Positions 1-13,084 of a stretch of 64,000 bases of DNA are shown here, piece by piece. A program made the position numbers and the translations under genes. Each line of letters begins with the position of its first letter. Positions within the stretch are counted from its first letter, which is position 1. This DNA is from Halisarca cf. caerulea (lineage: Eukaryota; Porifera; Demospongiae; Chondrillida; Halisarcidae): assembly GCA_963170055.1 (NCBI GenBank), contig CAUJGJ010000129.1:560701-624700 (forward strand), in the 5' to 3' direction. Below the pieces are notes generated by a model. The model saw only the letters and a program-made list of their open reading frames with translations, did not search any database and had not been told where the DNA came from.

Positions 1-627
1 CGAGGTTTTCAAGTGTCCTGAATAGCAGGTTTTGCAGTACATGTTGAACACATTGTAGCCATGTTGAAGAATGTTCATGTTAGAAGAATTCTGCATATTA
101 ATTTGCATGAACCGCCATATTACTAAAAAGTACATTTTCAGTGCACTTTTACTCTCTCGTCCTCACTTGTCCATTGTGTAGGATCATTCTGACTCATAGG
201 CTCCAATGAACATTCTAAACGCCTGACTAGACTTGTTTGTAAGGTTTTACAAAATTGTATAATTATTTTCAGCATTTTTTACATGCATGAGTTATTATGA
301 ATTTTGCATTTGCTTGTTAGTACTAGGACTATATATAATTTGTAGTATTATCTATTAAATATACTTTGTTTTATATTGGTTGTAATGTAAACATGCAGTA
401 GTCTAAGACTGTAAGTACAAATGTGTGTATGATGATTTGCAGATCGAAATTATTGTATTCTTGTGTAATGTATATTATTATTTGACTGAACATTCGCCTG
501 TGGCCAGTTTGAGGGGTGTTTTGTATTCCACACTCACACGTTTGACTCGGACATGATTTTATAAGAAATTATGAAGCCCATGCATGCGTACGCAGTCATA
601 ACTTTCACATGTATAACACAGCACACT
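1..627. other. left-edge stretch, no gene recognised
   Basis: AT-rich sequence with no open frame resembling a known protein. Homology to the intact ankyrin/Roc locus begins only near 628, so the left breakpoint of the duplicated block, or of the decayed exon, lies about there. Confidence 0.5.
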
Positions 628-2867
628 ATGCTTCGATTGCCCAACAAGAATAAGAGGACACCACTGGACATAGACACAGATGGTAGGGTCATACTTCATG
701 AGGCTTGTGAACGAGGCGTTGTAGAGTTAGTTAAAACACTTCTGGAAGCTGGAACCAGTCGTCAAGTACAAATACATTGGTTCCACCCCTTAAATTTGCA
801 AACATTAAAAGTAATCTGCTCCAAATGAAGTGACACAAAATTGTCCGCGTTGTTGGCTATCCTAAATGTGGCAAATCAACTCTAATTGCTGCCATAGAAG
901 AGGCACAACAGATTCAGGGAACACTAAATGAATGGTCTTGTGAATTGTTTCGCCGTGAAGTTGACCTTGATGATGAAAGGACAGCTGGGATAGTAACCAA
1001 AGTGGTGAACTCTAAGTCATTAGGAATCATATACGATTCTTTGATTTTGCAGGGTACACTGAGTATTACATCTCACACTTAGCCTTCCTAGACAGTGCTT
1101 TGTCAGTGAAAGATGTTTCTGTGACTTTCATAGTGATAACAGATTTGAGAAAGCCTAAAATGGAGAGATTGGCAGAATGCAAAGAATGGTTGTCTCAAAT
1201 CAAATGTATCATTTCAGATTACAATAATATAGTCAATTAAAAGTAATCTTGGTTGGCAGTCACTTAGATATGTTTTATTTTTGGCAGCATTCTCATCAAA
1301 CTGACTTGTTGAAAGATCGAAATGTTTGACCATCTAAAAGCTACTTTCTTTGAATGTAAACAAATGCATTTTGAGGGCTTTGTGACAATGAATTGCCGTA
1401 GGTTGATTCCAACTGGAAGCAGAGACCTCCAACGTTACTTGGCCTTTGGATACCAATTATGCATGGAGGATCCTCTTGAGGACATTTCACCTAGTGCTTG
1501 TGTGCTTTTTAACAAACTTAAAGAAGTAAGCAAGTTCTGCCTTTGGTTGAGGTCAAAGAAATGCATGATAAGAATAGTTTATCACCTAGTACCCTAAAGT
1601 ATGTGGGCAACCTGTGTAAGCAGCTGGCAGCGTCTGGGCTGATCTTGTACATAGAAGACAATGACTCTGATAGTAGATGGGTTGTAGTGCAAGTGGAAGA
1701 TGTTTTGAGTGATGTCCATGGTACATTGTTTGCTTCTCCTGACAAACAAAAATTTCCAAAGTAAAGTTGCCTTGATATTAAGTTTGGACTTATAACCTTG
1801 AAGGAGCTAGAAATAGGGTTTAATTAAGGAATGCAAGCTTCCTTTGCAGATGATTAAAGATTTCTTAATGACGATGCAGTTTTGCGATCCATTACCTGCA
1901 AAATTTCTGCATGATGACATTTTGAAACTTTTGTATGATGGACCCTCAGGTCAAGAATGTTTAGAATGACTCTATTTTCCACATCTTGTCAAAGCTAATT
2001 TAAAGAATTTGATGTCCCTGACCTATTCCCCAATAAGCAGAGCATTGATCACTGGATCTGTTGGGAGCTGCAAGTGCTGGATTCTGATAATCACCGTTTC
2101 AATCCATTGCTCCAGAAAGCACTGTTTATTACATTTGGTTCCAAATTTGTTGAGCCAGAATGCACTGATGAATATAAAATCAATAGCCATTCATGTGTAT
2201 TCTTGAGAAATTGCATTAAATGGAACATATTGAAGGAATTGATATTTGTGTATGTGTTAAAGAAAAAAGTGCAGTTCAGGTATTAGGACGAAGTACTAGT
2301 GAAAAGGGTTTCAAGCCATTGATTGACATGATCTCAAAGGTTGCACAAGAGATCTTCAGAGTGAAGAAACAGAAGGAATTTTGTCACTCTCACTGCCCAC
2401 CAGAAACAATATCCTGCTTTAGAGAAGTTGTTGGTGGCCACCCATCAAAGACTTGCTCTCTTCTTACTCCATCCGTTGTCCATATAGTCTTCAACACAAC
2501 TCCTTGCATGTGTCTTGAACTTGTGATATACCAAACACAGTTGTTCACTATCAGATTTTTTTTCATTACAAATCAAGGAGTCTCACTCTGTCTGGGTTAC
2601 TATCATATATTTTTGGTAGCAAATCAGAGGGCCTCACCCTGCCTATGTTAAAGGATATGTTACTGGAATCATTGGAGAGAATGATAATTGATTCAGAATC
2701 TTTAGGCATTAGACATGGCATTGCACCTATTGAATGCACTCCTCCACTAGCTAATAATCTACGTGAGTTTTTATGTATACCTTTTTCCATATTCATTAAT
2801 ACTGTAGAGGTACAGTACATACCATGTCGTTGTCATAGTCCATAAATAATACCTTGGTACGACAGGT

Positions 2868-2919
2868 GGTAGTGTGTGTGTGAGTGTGAGTGTGTGTGTG
2901 TGTGTGTGCATGTGTGTAT

Positions 2920-2951
<32 letters not shown>

Positions 2952-2953
2952 GA
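2868..2953. repeat. (TG)n microsatellite
   Basis: Interrupted TG repeat in the retained intron 1 of the pseudogene. The intact locus has a shorter TG run at the matching place (30789-30811). Confidence 0.9.
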
Positions 2954-3977
2954 TTTTTGTAGAACAGTTTGTGGTGATCCAAATGTCTCTATAATTCTGG
3001 CTAGACTAAAACTACTGTACTGTAGACTATCAATAAAATGTGTATAAATGGGTGTAAATGTGCTTGTCCTGTCTCATACAGCAACTGGGAACTGTGGATA
3101 AGAATACCACAATGGACATTAAATTTATGATCTACACTGTTATGACTCAACATTGTTTAACGGAAGCACCAACACACAGTCGTTAAAAGGTTATAATTGA
3201 GTTTAGCATTATATAAGAGTGGAAGTGACATTCAAAGCATGGAGAATTGAAGCAAATAACGTACTGCATGGTTTGTTAGCAGGTCTAGAGTATCAACAAA
3301 AGGTTTTGTTCCAACTTGCATAATTGTGTACAGTTGTAAGCCAAGGAAACAATAGGAGAATGAACACGGCATTGATTAGCCACAGGCCTAGGGCTGCCAC
3401 TGACAAGATGAATAACAAAGGTGTGCACGTACGAACACATTTCTATCAGTTCTAAGTCTTTACTGCATTCTTGTGCTAAATCCCTGCCCTGTGCACAGCT
3501 CCACACATAATGTGCACACAACCACACAAAGCCCACAGTGTGCAGCCATCACAGACGATCTATAGGCCTATACTGTAGTGAAACAATGGGCTGCTCATCG
3601 ATCATCTTTATGCCTCTATCAGTACCTCAGGCTCACCCCCACCATGATAATCATCTGCATAGTACTGTATGTGCAGTATTCTGCAAAATGAAAACATGCA
3701 ACCAATTGCAAGCACTAACCAGAAACTGTCAAACATAAAGCACTAATGGCACTAAAGTAAGCACTACTTAATCGCTGAAATGAACAAGAAACAGAACAAC
3801 AAACGCCAACTGCTATTAGGGTTACCTTTTTCAATCTTGTATTATTTGCCTATCTAATGATGACTTACAGGTTACATAGTGGTGCTGTACTGTACTGGGT
3901 TATTTAGTATCACATGCATGTCAGGACACATCTGTATGCATATGCATACAGTACGTAGCTATACATGCTATTCACAC

Positions 3978-3997
3978 TAACACACACACACACACAT

Positions 3998-4067
<70 letters not shown>

Positions 4068-4073
4068 AAAAGG
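3978..4073. repeat. (CA)n microsatellite
   Basis: CA tract about 70 bp before the exon 2 remnant. The equivalent position in the intact gene carries a GA/G-rich tract instead. Confidence 0.9.
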
Positions 4074-4449
4074 AGTTGGCAATGGATCAATTGTAGACTA
4101 TGGTACCCAATTTTGATGAATGTTCTATTCCTTCATTTGTCAGAATCTTCAAACACAGAATGTGTGAAGACTGAGAGCATTCCTGCACCCAATGAGCTAT
4201 CTGAGTTTTTCAACCGAAATGATTTTTCACAAGCTTTTACTATACATATACAGTGTATAATATTATTACTGTGATATTTATTATACTTTAATTGCCACTG
4301 AAATTTCAGAATTTGAATATGCTCTGTGTACCATTAACATTGTGTTCCAACAGTTTCGGTTTGAAAAATGCCCTATGAGCTTGATTCAAACCTCACTCCA
4401 CTTGATGATATGAATATATAGCTTTCTATCTAGTGTATGTCTATTTAAC

Positions 4450-5925
4450 AGCAAAGATATTCAATACTTCTGCAAGAATTGAATACTTACGATTGCAGGC
4501 AATTTCAGTATAGGTAGCACCATCCTATTTTGGCACTAGTACTGTATGCATGTATATATGTATCTATGTAAGACTAAATATTCACATGCAGTATATAGTA
4601 CTGGACAGTTATTGGTTGGTATAAGTAGGCTACTCACTGGGCCCCAGAGGGGAAGTGTCTAATAGGTGCACACAAGGGATATGTATAGTCAATAGCATGA
4701 GGGACAAAGTGGATAACTGGCTGGCTTGTTTCATGATCATGATATGCTATAATATAGGCCCGAAGTCCAGTATGTGGGCTTTGAGGATACTCTCCCAGCT
4801 AAACTTTCAGCCTTTTGCAAGATTGTGTGTGCTTGAACATACACAATGTATTCAAACCTAACTGTTTGGGCTTTTGATATTATCATTAGAAAGTAGTGGG
4901 CTTGTTAACAGATCAGTCTTCCCACAAATCACCTATAAAACATATGGACCCAGATAACTAGACAGAGTGAGAAAAGTAACTGTTGACAATTATGAAGAAT
5001 ACCCATGTCCTCCATTTTTACTCAAAAAATGAAGGATAAATGCAGAGTCACTCCTTTATGGGTACTGGCCACTGGGATCCAGGTACTTTTACTGTTGTCA
5101 CCTTTTCCGTATTCTGTCCAGTACATCCAAGTTCATGCTGCATAGTAGTGATGTCGCATATGTATGTGCATAATAGTTTTAGTTAATATATGTGCTTACT
5201 AGTTTTCCTAAGATACATGTTAAGGGTTCAAAACCTGCATGGTACAAGTGTATGCATACATTCACATTGTCTGTAAAGTACACAATGTATAATTTGACAG
5301 AGTTTCAAGAAGAAAGTTTGTTGTGTTCAGGCAAAAGAAAATTGACACATTTAATTTGCTAAAATATAGAGCTTGATATATTTGTAGGAACTGACAAGAG
5401 ACAGAACATCATTCTATGTCATTCCATATGTACACAGAGACTAGGTCTTTTGTGGGCTTTGTCTGTCTCTGAAAACAACATCTCAACTAGTGTGTAATAT
5501 TGTCCATTACTATGGAAACAGACTATCACATGTACAATGATTTTTTACCGTAAATAACAAAGGTGTCTGTCCCACCACAGATTGTGGCTATAGATACCTA
5601 TATTATGTAAAGCAAGCCAATATATATCCAGGCCCGTAGGCAGGGGGGGTTTCTGCCTATGGGCCTGATATCCGTGTAATGCTGCTTAAAAGGGTCCCAA
5701 AGAATAGTACTATACATCCAACCAAAAGAAAGCCACTCTTTTGAAGGTCACTATGAGAACAAATTTGATGCTAAGCGGGAAATACAGTGGTAACATTCTT
5801 TAGGCAGTTTTTACTTTCAATTTTCTTCAGAAACTTTCATTGCAACAAATTAATACGTACGTACATACCCCTTGTAAAACTTATGCAATTCATGCGTGCA
5901 TGGAATTGCATGCACACATTGCCAT
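4450..5925. other. intron segment unique to the pseudogene copy
   Basis: About 1.4 kb between the exon 2 and exon 3 remnants has no counterpart in the intact locus, where the flanks are separated by little more than a 222-bp MITE. No coding potential or clear terminal repeat is visible. It is either an insertion here or a deletion at the other locus. Confidence 0.5.
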
Positions 5926-6903
5926 GATGTACATACTTGTATAATATTTTTAGCCTATTCTAGTTCTTTGCATGTGATGTGGAGTAACAAGGTGGTATTT
6001 GTGTGCCTTGTGTATGGATTATAATAATTGAGGTGGTATTTGATGCTTCCTGTGTGCAGTAAATGCATATGTACGATGTAGTGTGTGTGCTTTCAGCCTC
6101 ACAGGAGCCATCCAGTATGGAAGCTAACATCCCAGACATAGCATCTTTAATGCCATACATGGACGATCGACTTTCTGCCTCATCTGATTGTCCTCGGTGG
6201 AGTATTGAAAATAGAGAAGTACACCAAAGGTGTGGTGAATGCTTCTGGGGGTCTCAAGGACAAATGATGTGATATTCTAACGGAATGGCTCCAACGTACC
6301 CCCAACCTTACTTGGAGACTGTTCTGTGCCATGAGAAACTAAAGAAAGCTGAAGAGTTTAATGGAGTGAGGAGGGATATCATTGATTCCAATAAACAATA
6401 ATTTGTGTAAAGTTTTTTAGTTGTGCATGATAAATGATTGATAGTTGACATTTGCCAATACTGACTGTTTTCAGCTTGTGCTAAACAGACATTTATTGCA
6501 TAGTGTATTGGATGTATGTTTGCATGTGGGCACTTTTTGCTGATGTGCTAATAATATGCATGCATTAATGGCTTTCCAAACATATGCCAATTACATACTG
6601 TACATATAGACACACACCACATGTAACATAATAATAATAATTAATATGAAAGCCAAAACCAAATTAACCACGTGCAGCAGATAAAGACAGTTTTGGTCAT
6701 GTGGTATAATATGCATATGGTTTTTGAACCCATGTGTAGAGCTATATTGCACTTGCAGGAGACAAAATAATATGCAGTACATGTGCATGGTGGGATATTG
6801 ATCAAAACCATCCCCCCCCCTTCAAGAGCTTGTATAAACACGCAGGCAAATGCATATATATATGCAACTCAGTAATTGTATAATGCACACATGCATTATA
6901 CGT

Positions 6904-6906
<3 letters not shown>

Positions 6907-6983
<77 letters not shown>

Positions 6984-7009
6984 CGCACATGCACACACAC
7001 GCACACACA

Positions 7010-7058
<49 letters not shown>
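6907..7058. repeat. (CA)n microsatellite
   Basis: About 150 bp of nearly pure CA dinucleotides. The His/Thr and Cys/Val open frames over it are artefacts of the repeat. Confidence 0.95.
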
Positions 7059-7062
<4 letters not shown>

Positions 7063-7340
7063 GCACATACGTATATATGCGCACACTTGTAACTTGTAAT
7101 ACCACAGCCTGCAGTGTGGGATATTGTGGCCCTGGGCCCACTGTTGGGCCTCACTATAGGACCAGACATCAGTACATGAGCTAGGGAGTGACCCATGTAC
7201 TGGATATATGGGCCCTGCTACCACCTTCATCCCTGATGGCCCCCTTGTGCATCCATGCAGGGGTTACCCATCTGTGAGGTTGCAAGCCCCACAAGATGGG
7301 GAGGGCTGGGCTGCAGCTGAAGAGTGATGGCATATCCACC

Positions 7341-7519
7341 TACAGTAGAACTTCGTTAGTAAGAACACTGCTAATGAGTAAACCTGGTTAGGAAGTACAA
7401 GGATATGATACCCCAGCTTATAACCCATAATACTAATCTATATGGTTAGCAAGTACTACTGATAGTGAGTAGCAATTTGCAGGGTCCCCAGGTGTACTCA
7501 CTAACAAGGTTTGACTGTA
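7341..7519. mobile_element. pogo/Tigger-like MITE
   Basis: Begins TACAGTAGAAC and ends GTTTGACTGTA, giving imperfect terminal inverted repeats with TA at both ends. Non-coding, about 180 bp. It belongs to the CAGTRGAACCT group found at many places in this window. Confidence 0.7.
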
Positions 7520-9029
7520 TATAACTCACAGCAGCAGTGATTCCCAAACCTAAACTCGGTAATATCCAGGCTGATAGCATCTAGGGCACCAGCCAATGAC
7601 CAATACCCTGCTATAAGAATCTGACAATGAAATACCCAAGTCATATATATTTATTATGTTTCCAGTGGCTGAGGCTGACAGGTATGATTTTACCTGTAAG
7701 TAGCTGAGAGTCACAGCTTTCATCCAGTTATTTCTTCGTGTAAGACTTACGAAATGCATGTTACATGTTCATGTATGCAAGTTACATGTTCATGTATATA
7801 AGTTATATGGTCATGGTTCTTGCATGCAAGTTATATGTTCACATAATGAATACCACATGTAACATGTTCATGTGCAGTGGTTGCAGTAGTTGCAGTAGTT
7901 TTAGTAGTTGTAGTAGTTGCACTTGTTGCAGTAGTTGCAGTGGTCGCAGTAGTTCAGGTTTTTCATCCCTCTAAAAGTACCACCTGCTGGCAACAGGCTT
8001 AAGCTTCGCAAGAGATTACTAACCAGCCCCTCATACCAACTGAACACACACACACACGCACACACACACGCACACACGCGCACACACACACACATGCACG
8101 CACACGTACACATGCATGTAATATAATATATTATACAAACACATGCATGCATACAAAATGCACATGCACAATGTCATGTACAATACATGCATGTACATAT
8201 CATATGCACACACACACATAATATATAATTTATATTATACTTAATAATTATAATACGTATACATATACGTCTGTACACGAACACACATCACGCATATACA
8301 TGTTATTATAATATATATATGCACGTGGGTGATGCATATTTATAAAGTCCTGAGGTATGTGTCATAATTGCATGGCCCAGATATGTCATAATATAGGTCC
8401 CATGCAAGGCACATGCACCCTTATAGCTATATTGGCCTATATATGCATGCATACAATTCCCATGCACATACAGCTGTATGAAAGGGGGGGTCGGCTCATC
8501 ACATGTATACATACTGTACATGTGTTTCTGCCTCTTTATCAATGAAACTGATTGTAGAGCAAGTGCTCAAGCTTTGCATGCATGCCTGCCATCCCACACT
8601 TGAACACCACTGAGGCAGCAGTATGTATATTCCTGATTACCCAATGATACGTATATTAAAGAACCCCTGTTCAGGAAATCCTGCAATATTTTTGCCTGCA
8701 TACATTATAATACAGTATAATCACACATAAGCACATATATACTGACCCATACACCCACAGACACACACACACAACACACACAACACACTTGACATACAAA
8801 CAAGCATGTGTATGCTAACAATTATTGCAAAACAAAATATTATTATTATTATTATTGCAACTTTACAGTCACTGGTGGTGACTGAAGGACTAACACCATA
8901 ATTTGGTGTAGCCTGAAGGAAGGTACATATTACATAATATGTGTACTGTGAGAATAAAGACAAGAGAGATTATAAAAACGTGCATGGGGTAAGCCAGGAG
9001 AATGTTAATGCAGTGGGGAAAAGAAGCAT

Positions 9030-11725
9030 GAAATGAAAATGAATGCTTGTGGGCCCATACAAGTACACAAATTAAATTGTGGTGTGTTATAGGGTGAGTA
9101 CACTTTTATCTGCATGATGTGACGGGATGAGCAGGGACAGAAAAAATGATACGTACAGGGATGATCGGGATTGAAATGAAGTACAAAGTGATTCCAGAAA
9201 AAGACATTTAATTTGTGCTTTAATTGGGTGTAGGGAGTCCATTCCACAGGCGAACTACTCGGTTGAAATAGAAATGTCTGGTTGTGCATGGTACTGCAGC
9301 AAAAGTTAACTTTTGATTTGAGGGAGGATCCTGAACAAGTTGGAGAAGTTACAAAGGTGATATAGTTGAATATATTTAGATTGTCTGCGGGTCACTGAAG
9401 GCATTTGACCAAAAAATAAAATATCCTGGAGTTCCAACCAATGGGATATGGGCAACAGCCTATCCTTAATTGTAGTTACTAGAGTAATCGTGTAGAATAA
9501 ATTTAGATGCTCTCCTTTGAACTCTTTCTATAGTTGATATGTCTGCGAGGAGGTGGGGCCTCCAAAGTTGTGAGCAATAGGACAGTTTGCTTCTGACCAA
9601 TGCAAAATACAGTTGTTTGCATGCATATTTCAAAACAGGCTGAATTTTGCAGATGTCTCCTTAGGAAGTTTAGTGATCGGTTGGCAGATTGACAAATGGA
9701 TGCAATGTGGCAACTCCAAGATAGCTTATCAGCCACTAGCACACCAAGGTCTAGATGCTGGGTCATCGGGGGTATGGTGATGTTGTTGATTGTGTAGTGT
9801 GAGTTAGCAGAAACTGATGGATATACAAGCGCGCATTTAGATGGGTTTATTGCAAGTTTCCAGGTACCGCACCACTGGTTGATAGAATCGATATCGGATT
9901 GCAGATGGTTAATGTTAAATCTTGATATAGCATAGATTAACTTGGAATTGTTGGCAAATAAGTAAGGAGTTGCATAATGGATACAACTTGGGAGGTCATT
10001 AATGTAAATTAGGAATAGAAGAGGGCCAAGGATGCTTCCCTGAGGGACACCTAAAATGACTGGTAGTTCTGAAGAGGGCACTTTGTTGATTTTGACATAG
10101 TGATGTCGGTTACTGAGATAACATCTGAAGAACTGCCATAGGTCACCAGTTACCGTATACCCGGAAATATTGGCGACATTTTTAATTTGGCGGTTTGGCG
10201 GTTAGGATCAAAATCGCCAAATGTCTATCACCAAATTTACATAGACCTACTTACTATGCTTTGTCCTTGCTGTGCAACCGCCAAATTCAATTTTCACCGA
10301 TATTAAATTACAGCCTGATCTTGCACAAATCGCCAAATTTAATGATCACCGATATTTCCGGATATATACGGTATTCCAATTTGCCAGAATTTATACAGCA
10401 GCTCCGGATAAGGATTAACAGAATCGAAAGCTTTCCTAAAATCAAAAAATATTGCATCAGCAGTATTCCCTTTTTCAATTTAATTGAAGATATCAGCATA
10501 AGAGGATAGAAGTTGGGTAGCACATGATCGGTTACTAAGGAATCCAATTTATGTTTGGAGATGTTTGGGCATACAAAAGCAATGATTTTGTTGTATAATA
10601 TTATGATGAATTCGAGGACTTTGGAGGTAATGCATATATAGTAGAGAGATATGGGCCGATAGTTGGAGATACAGGTTTTGTCACCACTCTTATGTATATT
10701 ATCTTGTGGATTTTCCACTCCTGTGATAGGGATGCAGTTGATAGACATTTTTGGAATAATGAGGTCATGGCTGGTAGTAGAGAGCATGAACATAGGTACA
10801 CTAGATGAGGGCTAACATTGTCACAGCCTAGGGCCTTTTTTTACTGTCAGTTTGGTGAGAGCTAGATAGACATCATCAGAGCTGATAGAGATATTGTTTA
10901 ATTGTGATGAGGGAGTAGGAAGCTCGTCGCAAGGGGGAAGGATGAATTGTCTCCTGGTGAAAATGGAGTTAAAGTACACATTAAATGTGTTAGCAATACT
11001 GGATGGTGAGGAATGAAGTTTTTGTTCATGGTGAAGAGCTTGGGGGTTTTGAGGGTCATTTGATAATTGGCTGAGATGAATGATCTTCAGAGGGTTCGAG
11101 TGGAGAGATGAATGAATGATCTTCATGCAGAGGGTTTGAGTGGTGAGTTTTGATGTAGTTTAGTTCATACTGCCTTTTAGTCCTCTCCATCAAGGATTGA
11201 AGTGTTGATTCCTGTTTAGCCAATTTGGTGAAGTTAGTCACTGTGGTTGAAGGGTGCTTTTTAGCAACTCTCCGAAAAGTATGAACTTTGTTGAGTAGGT
11301 GTCTAATTTGGGCATTAAACTATTTAGGTTGATGGCTTTTGCTAATAGAGATGTGAGGTACGGTAGAGTTGCAAACCATTAACATGAGATCCCTCAAGTT
11401 GTTCCAAATTGTATCGGCGTCAGGGGAGGCTGTACCGTTGTGAGCAGAAATGAACTCATCAACTTTTACTGGATCCGCTTTTGAAAAAAGTGGGATTTTG
11501 GTATAGATGATGTGAGCTTGTGTGGAAGGTATGATGAGGGGCAGTAGTGTATTTGAAAGTGATCAGGTAATGGTTGGATTTAGTACAAGTGGTTGTTGAG
11601 TTTTCGACGAGGATGTTTGCAATTGGGGTTGTTCGACAAGGCTATGTCAAGGGTGTTTCCGTGGATGTGAGTAGGTTTGGATATGACTTGAATCAGGTTT
11701 GGGTTGAATGATAAAATGTTTTATA
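9030..11725 (-). mobile_element. degenerate CR1/L2-like LINE (endonuclease end plus reverse transcriptase)
   Basis: Read on the minus strand, frame-broken pieces follow LINE order. An endonuclease end with THIHGNTLDIALSN lies near 11.69-11.63 kb, and the linker with FNVYFNSIFT near 10.98 kb. Reverse transcriptase with GVPQGSILGPLLFLIYINDLP lies at about 10.05-9.97 kb. The carboxyl end resembles the W-x-HF ... NPDHPCTYHFFCPC type and is near 9.2-9.13 kb. The catalytic FADD box reads FANN, both aspartates being lost, and several frameshifts interrupt the frame, so the copy is dead. The 5' end is truncated. A MITE is nested inside it. Clade assignment is from motif memory; CR1-, L2- and Rex-type elements look alike here. 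Confidence 0.85.
10151..10373. mobile_element. ACCGTATA-type MITE nested in the LINE
   Basis: The left end TACCGTATACCCGGAAATAT mirrors the right end, which reads ATATTTCCGGATATATACGGTA. The ends are TA-flanked with about 25-bp imperfect inverted repeats. The interior is AT-rich and non-coding. It splits the LINE frame, so it inserted after that LINE. Confidence 0.8.
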
Positions 11726-11769
11726 CAGCTGATGAAGGCCTACGTGACCGAAATGTTGTGTGTGTTGAT

Positions 11770-12079
11770 TTTGTACAAATAATCTGTTACGTTTCTGATC
11801 AAATGTAAACTGACACTTCACATTTCATTTAACATCCTGATATATACATGCTGCTCATTTTCGCTGGTATCACCGGTATGCCGTTTTCTAAAATTATACA
11901 TGCAATACAGCAAGGAAAACATTTAATTGAGTACATAATGTATTCACCTTGACTATTATTTGTCAAAGTCTAAGTCTGAGAGATGTGTGTAGTACATGTA
12001 TGGAACATGCACCGGTATGCCAAATATTATTATAATGTGACATCAGTGGACTTTCGAACTGATATAGCAAATGAGTATA
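11770..12079. other. no feature seen
   Basis: AT-rich intergenic DNA between the LINE remnant and the next MITE. No coding or structured signal recognised. Confidence 0.4.
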
Positions 12080-12491
12080 TACCGTATATTCTCAAATTTT
12101 TCTTCATTCCAATTATTCGTCATGGGTTCCAAAAGGGATGAAAAGCATTCTAATTGATGACGAAATAGCATGTGTTTTAATCCTACATATGTCAGAGACC
12201 CTAATTACTTGTCAGGCAGGCTGGCCGCCTTCGTTCTACCATTTGTTGTGCCATTGATATACCGTACTGGAGAAACCGCTGTTCCTTTGTTTATGTTTGT
12301 CATTTTTATTTTGTTCGAGTAATCATCGAATCATGGAAGATTTTAATTTTTCCTTGTATACGTGGTATCCTCGAACAGGCGCAACAGCTTGATTCCAATT
12401 ATTTGCCACCTTTCAGAAACCTTGCAATTCCATTGTAAATGACATTTTTTCCTGACAATTGTTCTGACGAAAAATTAGAACATATACGGTA
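12080..12491. mobile_element. ACCGTATA-type MITE, 412 bp
   Basis: Starts TACCGTATATTCTCAAATTT and ends with the approximate inverse (AAATTAGAACATATACGGTA). Terminal inverted repeats are about 30 bp and imperfect, with TA at both ends. The interior carries no transposase. Confidence 0.75.
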
Positions 12492-13084
12492 TATGCACAT
12501 TTATGTATATTTGTTAGATTCTGATTTTAATTGGATTATACCATGTGAAATGTGTCTGAAGACAGCCCTTTGCAGAAACCATAGATTTCATCGCAATCAA
12601 ACAAATCTAATGTAACTCAAAATTTGAACCTATGTTATACACAGCAGCCTGTGTCACAACTGTACTCCAACCACCTGAATATGTCAAATCCCCAAATTTA
12701 GGTGCACTTACGTACAAATCATCTAAAACACAATGTCATGCAGATTGGCTACACATCACAGAAACAAATTTCATGTACGTATGAGCAGCAAGTTATAAAT
12801 GACATTGTGTGATGTAAGTTCAATCAATATGAAGTTCATGGATTCAAAAGAAATTTTAAAGACTTCTTGAAAAAAACGGACTGCTTGTTCAAATAGAAAC
12901 AAATAATAAACCAAAAATGTTTGCAACTTCGTTTCTGTCACTCATGCAGTTGTGTGCACGTGGTGGTACATGAATTACAATGTTTTTGATTCAGAATTAA
13001 TCAGGGTCCACGAAAGCATATGTCCAGGTAAATTGACAATAGTATTATGTTGAGGAAGCATAATTATAATACTTCTAGGACCAT

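Larger units (their letters stand above)
628..6401 (+). pseudogene. decayed duplicate of the ankyrin-Roc-COR gene, introns retained
   Basis: Three remnants line up in order with the intact gene at 20774-38328. Exon 1 remnant is 628-2762, exon 2 remnant 4144-4200, exon 3 remnant 6097-6401. The first piece matches one ankyrin repeat (parent about 26.99-27.13 kb) and then jumps at about 778 to the Roc start (parent about 28.72 kb), so some 1.6 kb of ankyrin sequence is deleted. The P-loop GYPKCGKST is still legible near 860. Lesions: in-frame TGA at 831-833 where the parent has CGA, +2 frameshifts near 1030 and 1226, TGG to TGA at 1967-1969, the exon 2 donor GT changed to CT at 4201, TGC to TGA at 6265-6267, and a 5-nt insertion near 6330. 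Retained introns and 3' flank mean a DNA-level segmental duplicate, not a retrocopy. Expression as a non-coding transcript is possible but unsupported. Confidence 0.93.
6402..8850. repeat. duplicated 3' flank of the ankyrin locus
   Basis: Sequence after the pseudogene stop matches the 3' flank of the intact gene (38329 to about 39500) in scattered blocks, such as 6402-6600, 6660-6850 and 8790-8850. The blocks are separated by expanded CA tracts (6907-7058, 8042-8105), a MITE and unmatched DNA. The duplicated unit therefore reaches well past the coding region. Confidence 0.75.

Noticed and set aside
6802..7230. Long open frames of His/Thr or Cys/Val repeats over CA tracts (also at 18.1, 39.3, 41.4, 49.7, 54.0 and 61.4 kb)
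   Set aside because: Dinucleotide repeats have no stop codons in most frames, so these frames follow from the microsatellite and carry no other coding signal.
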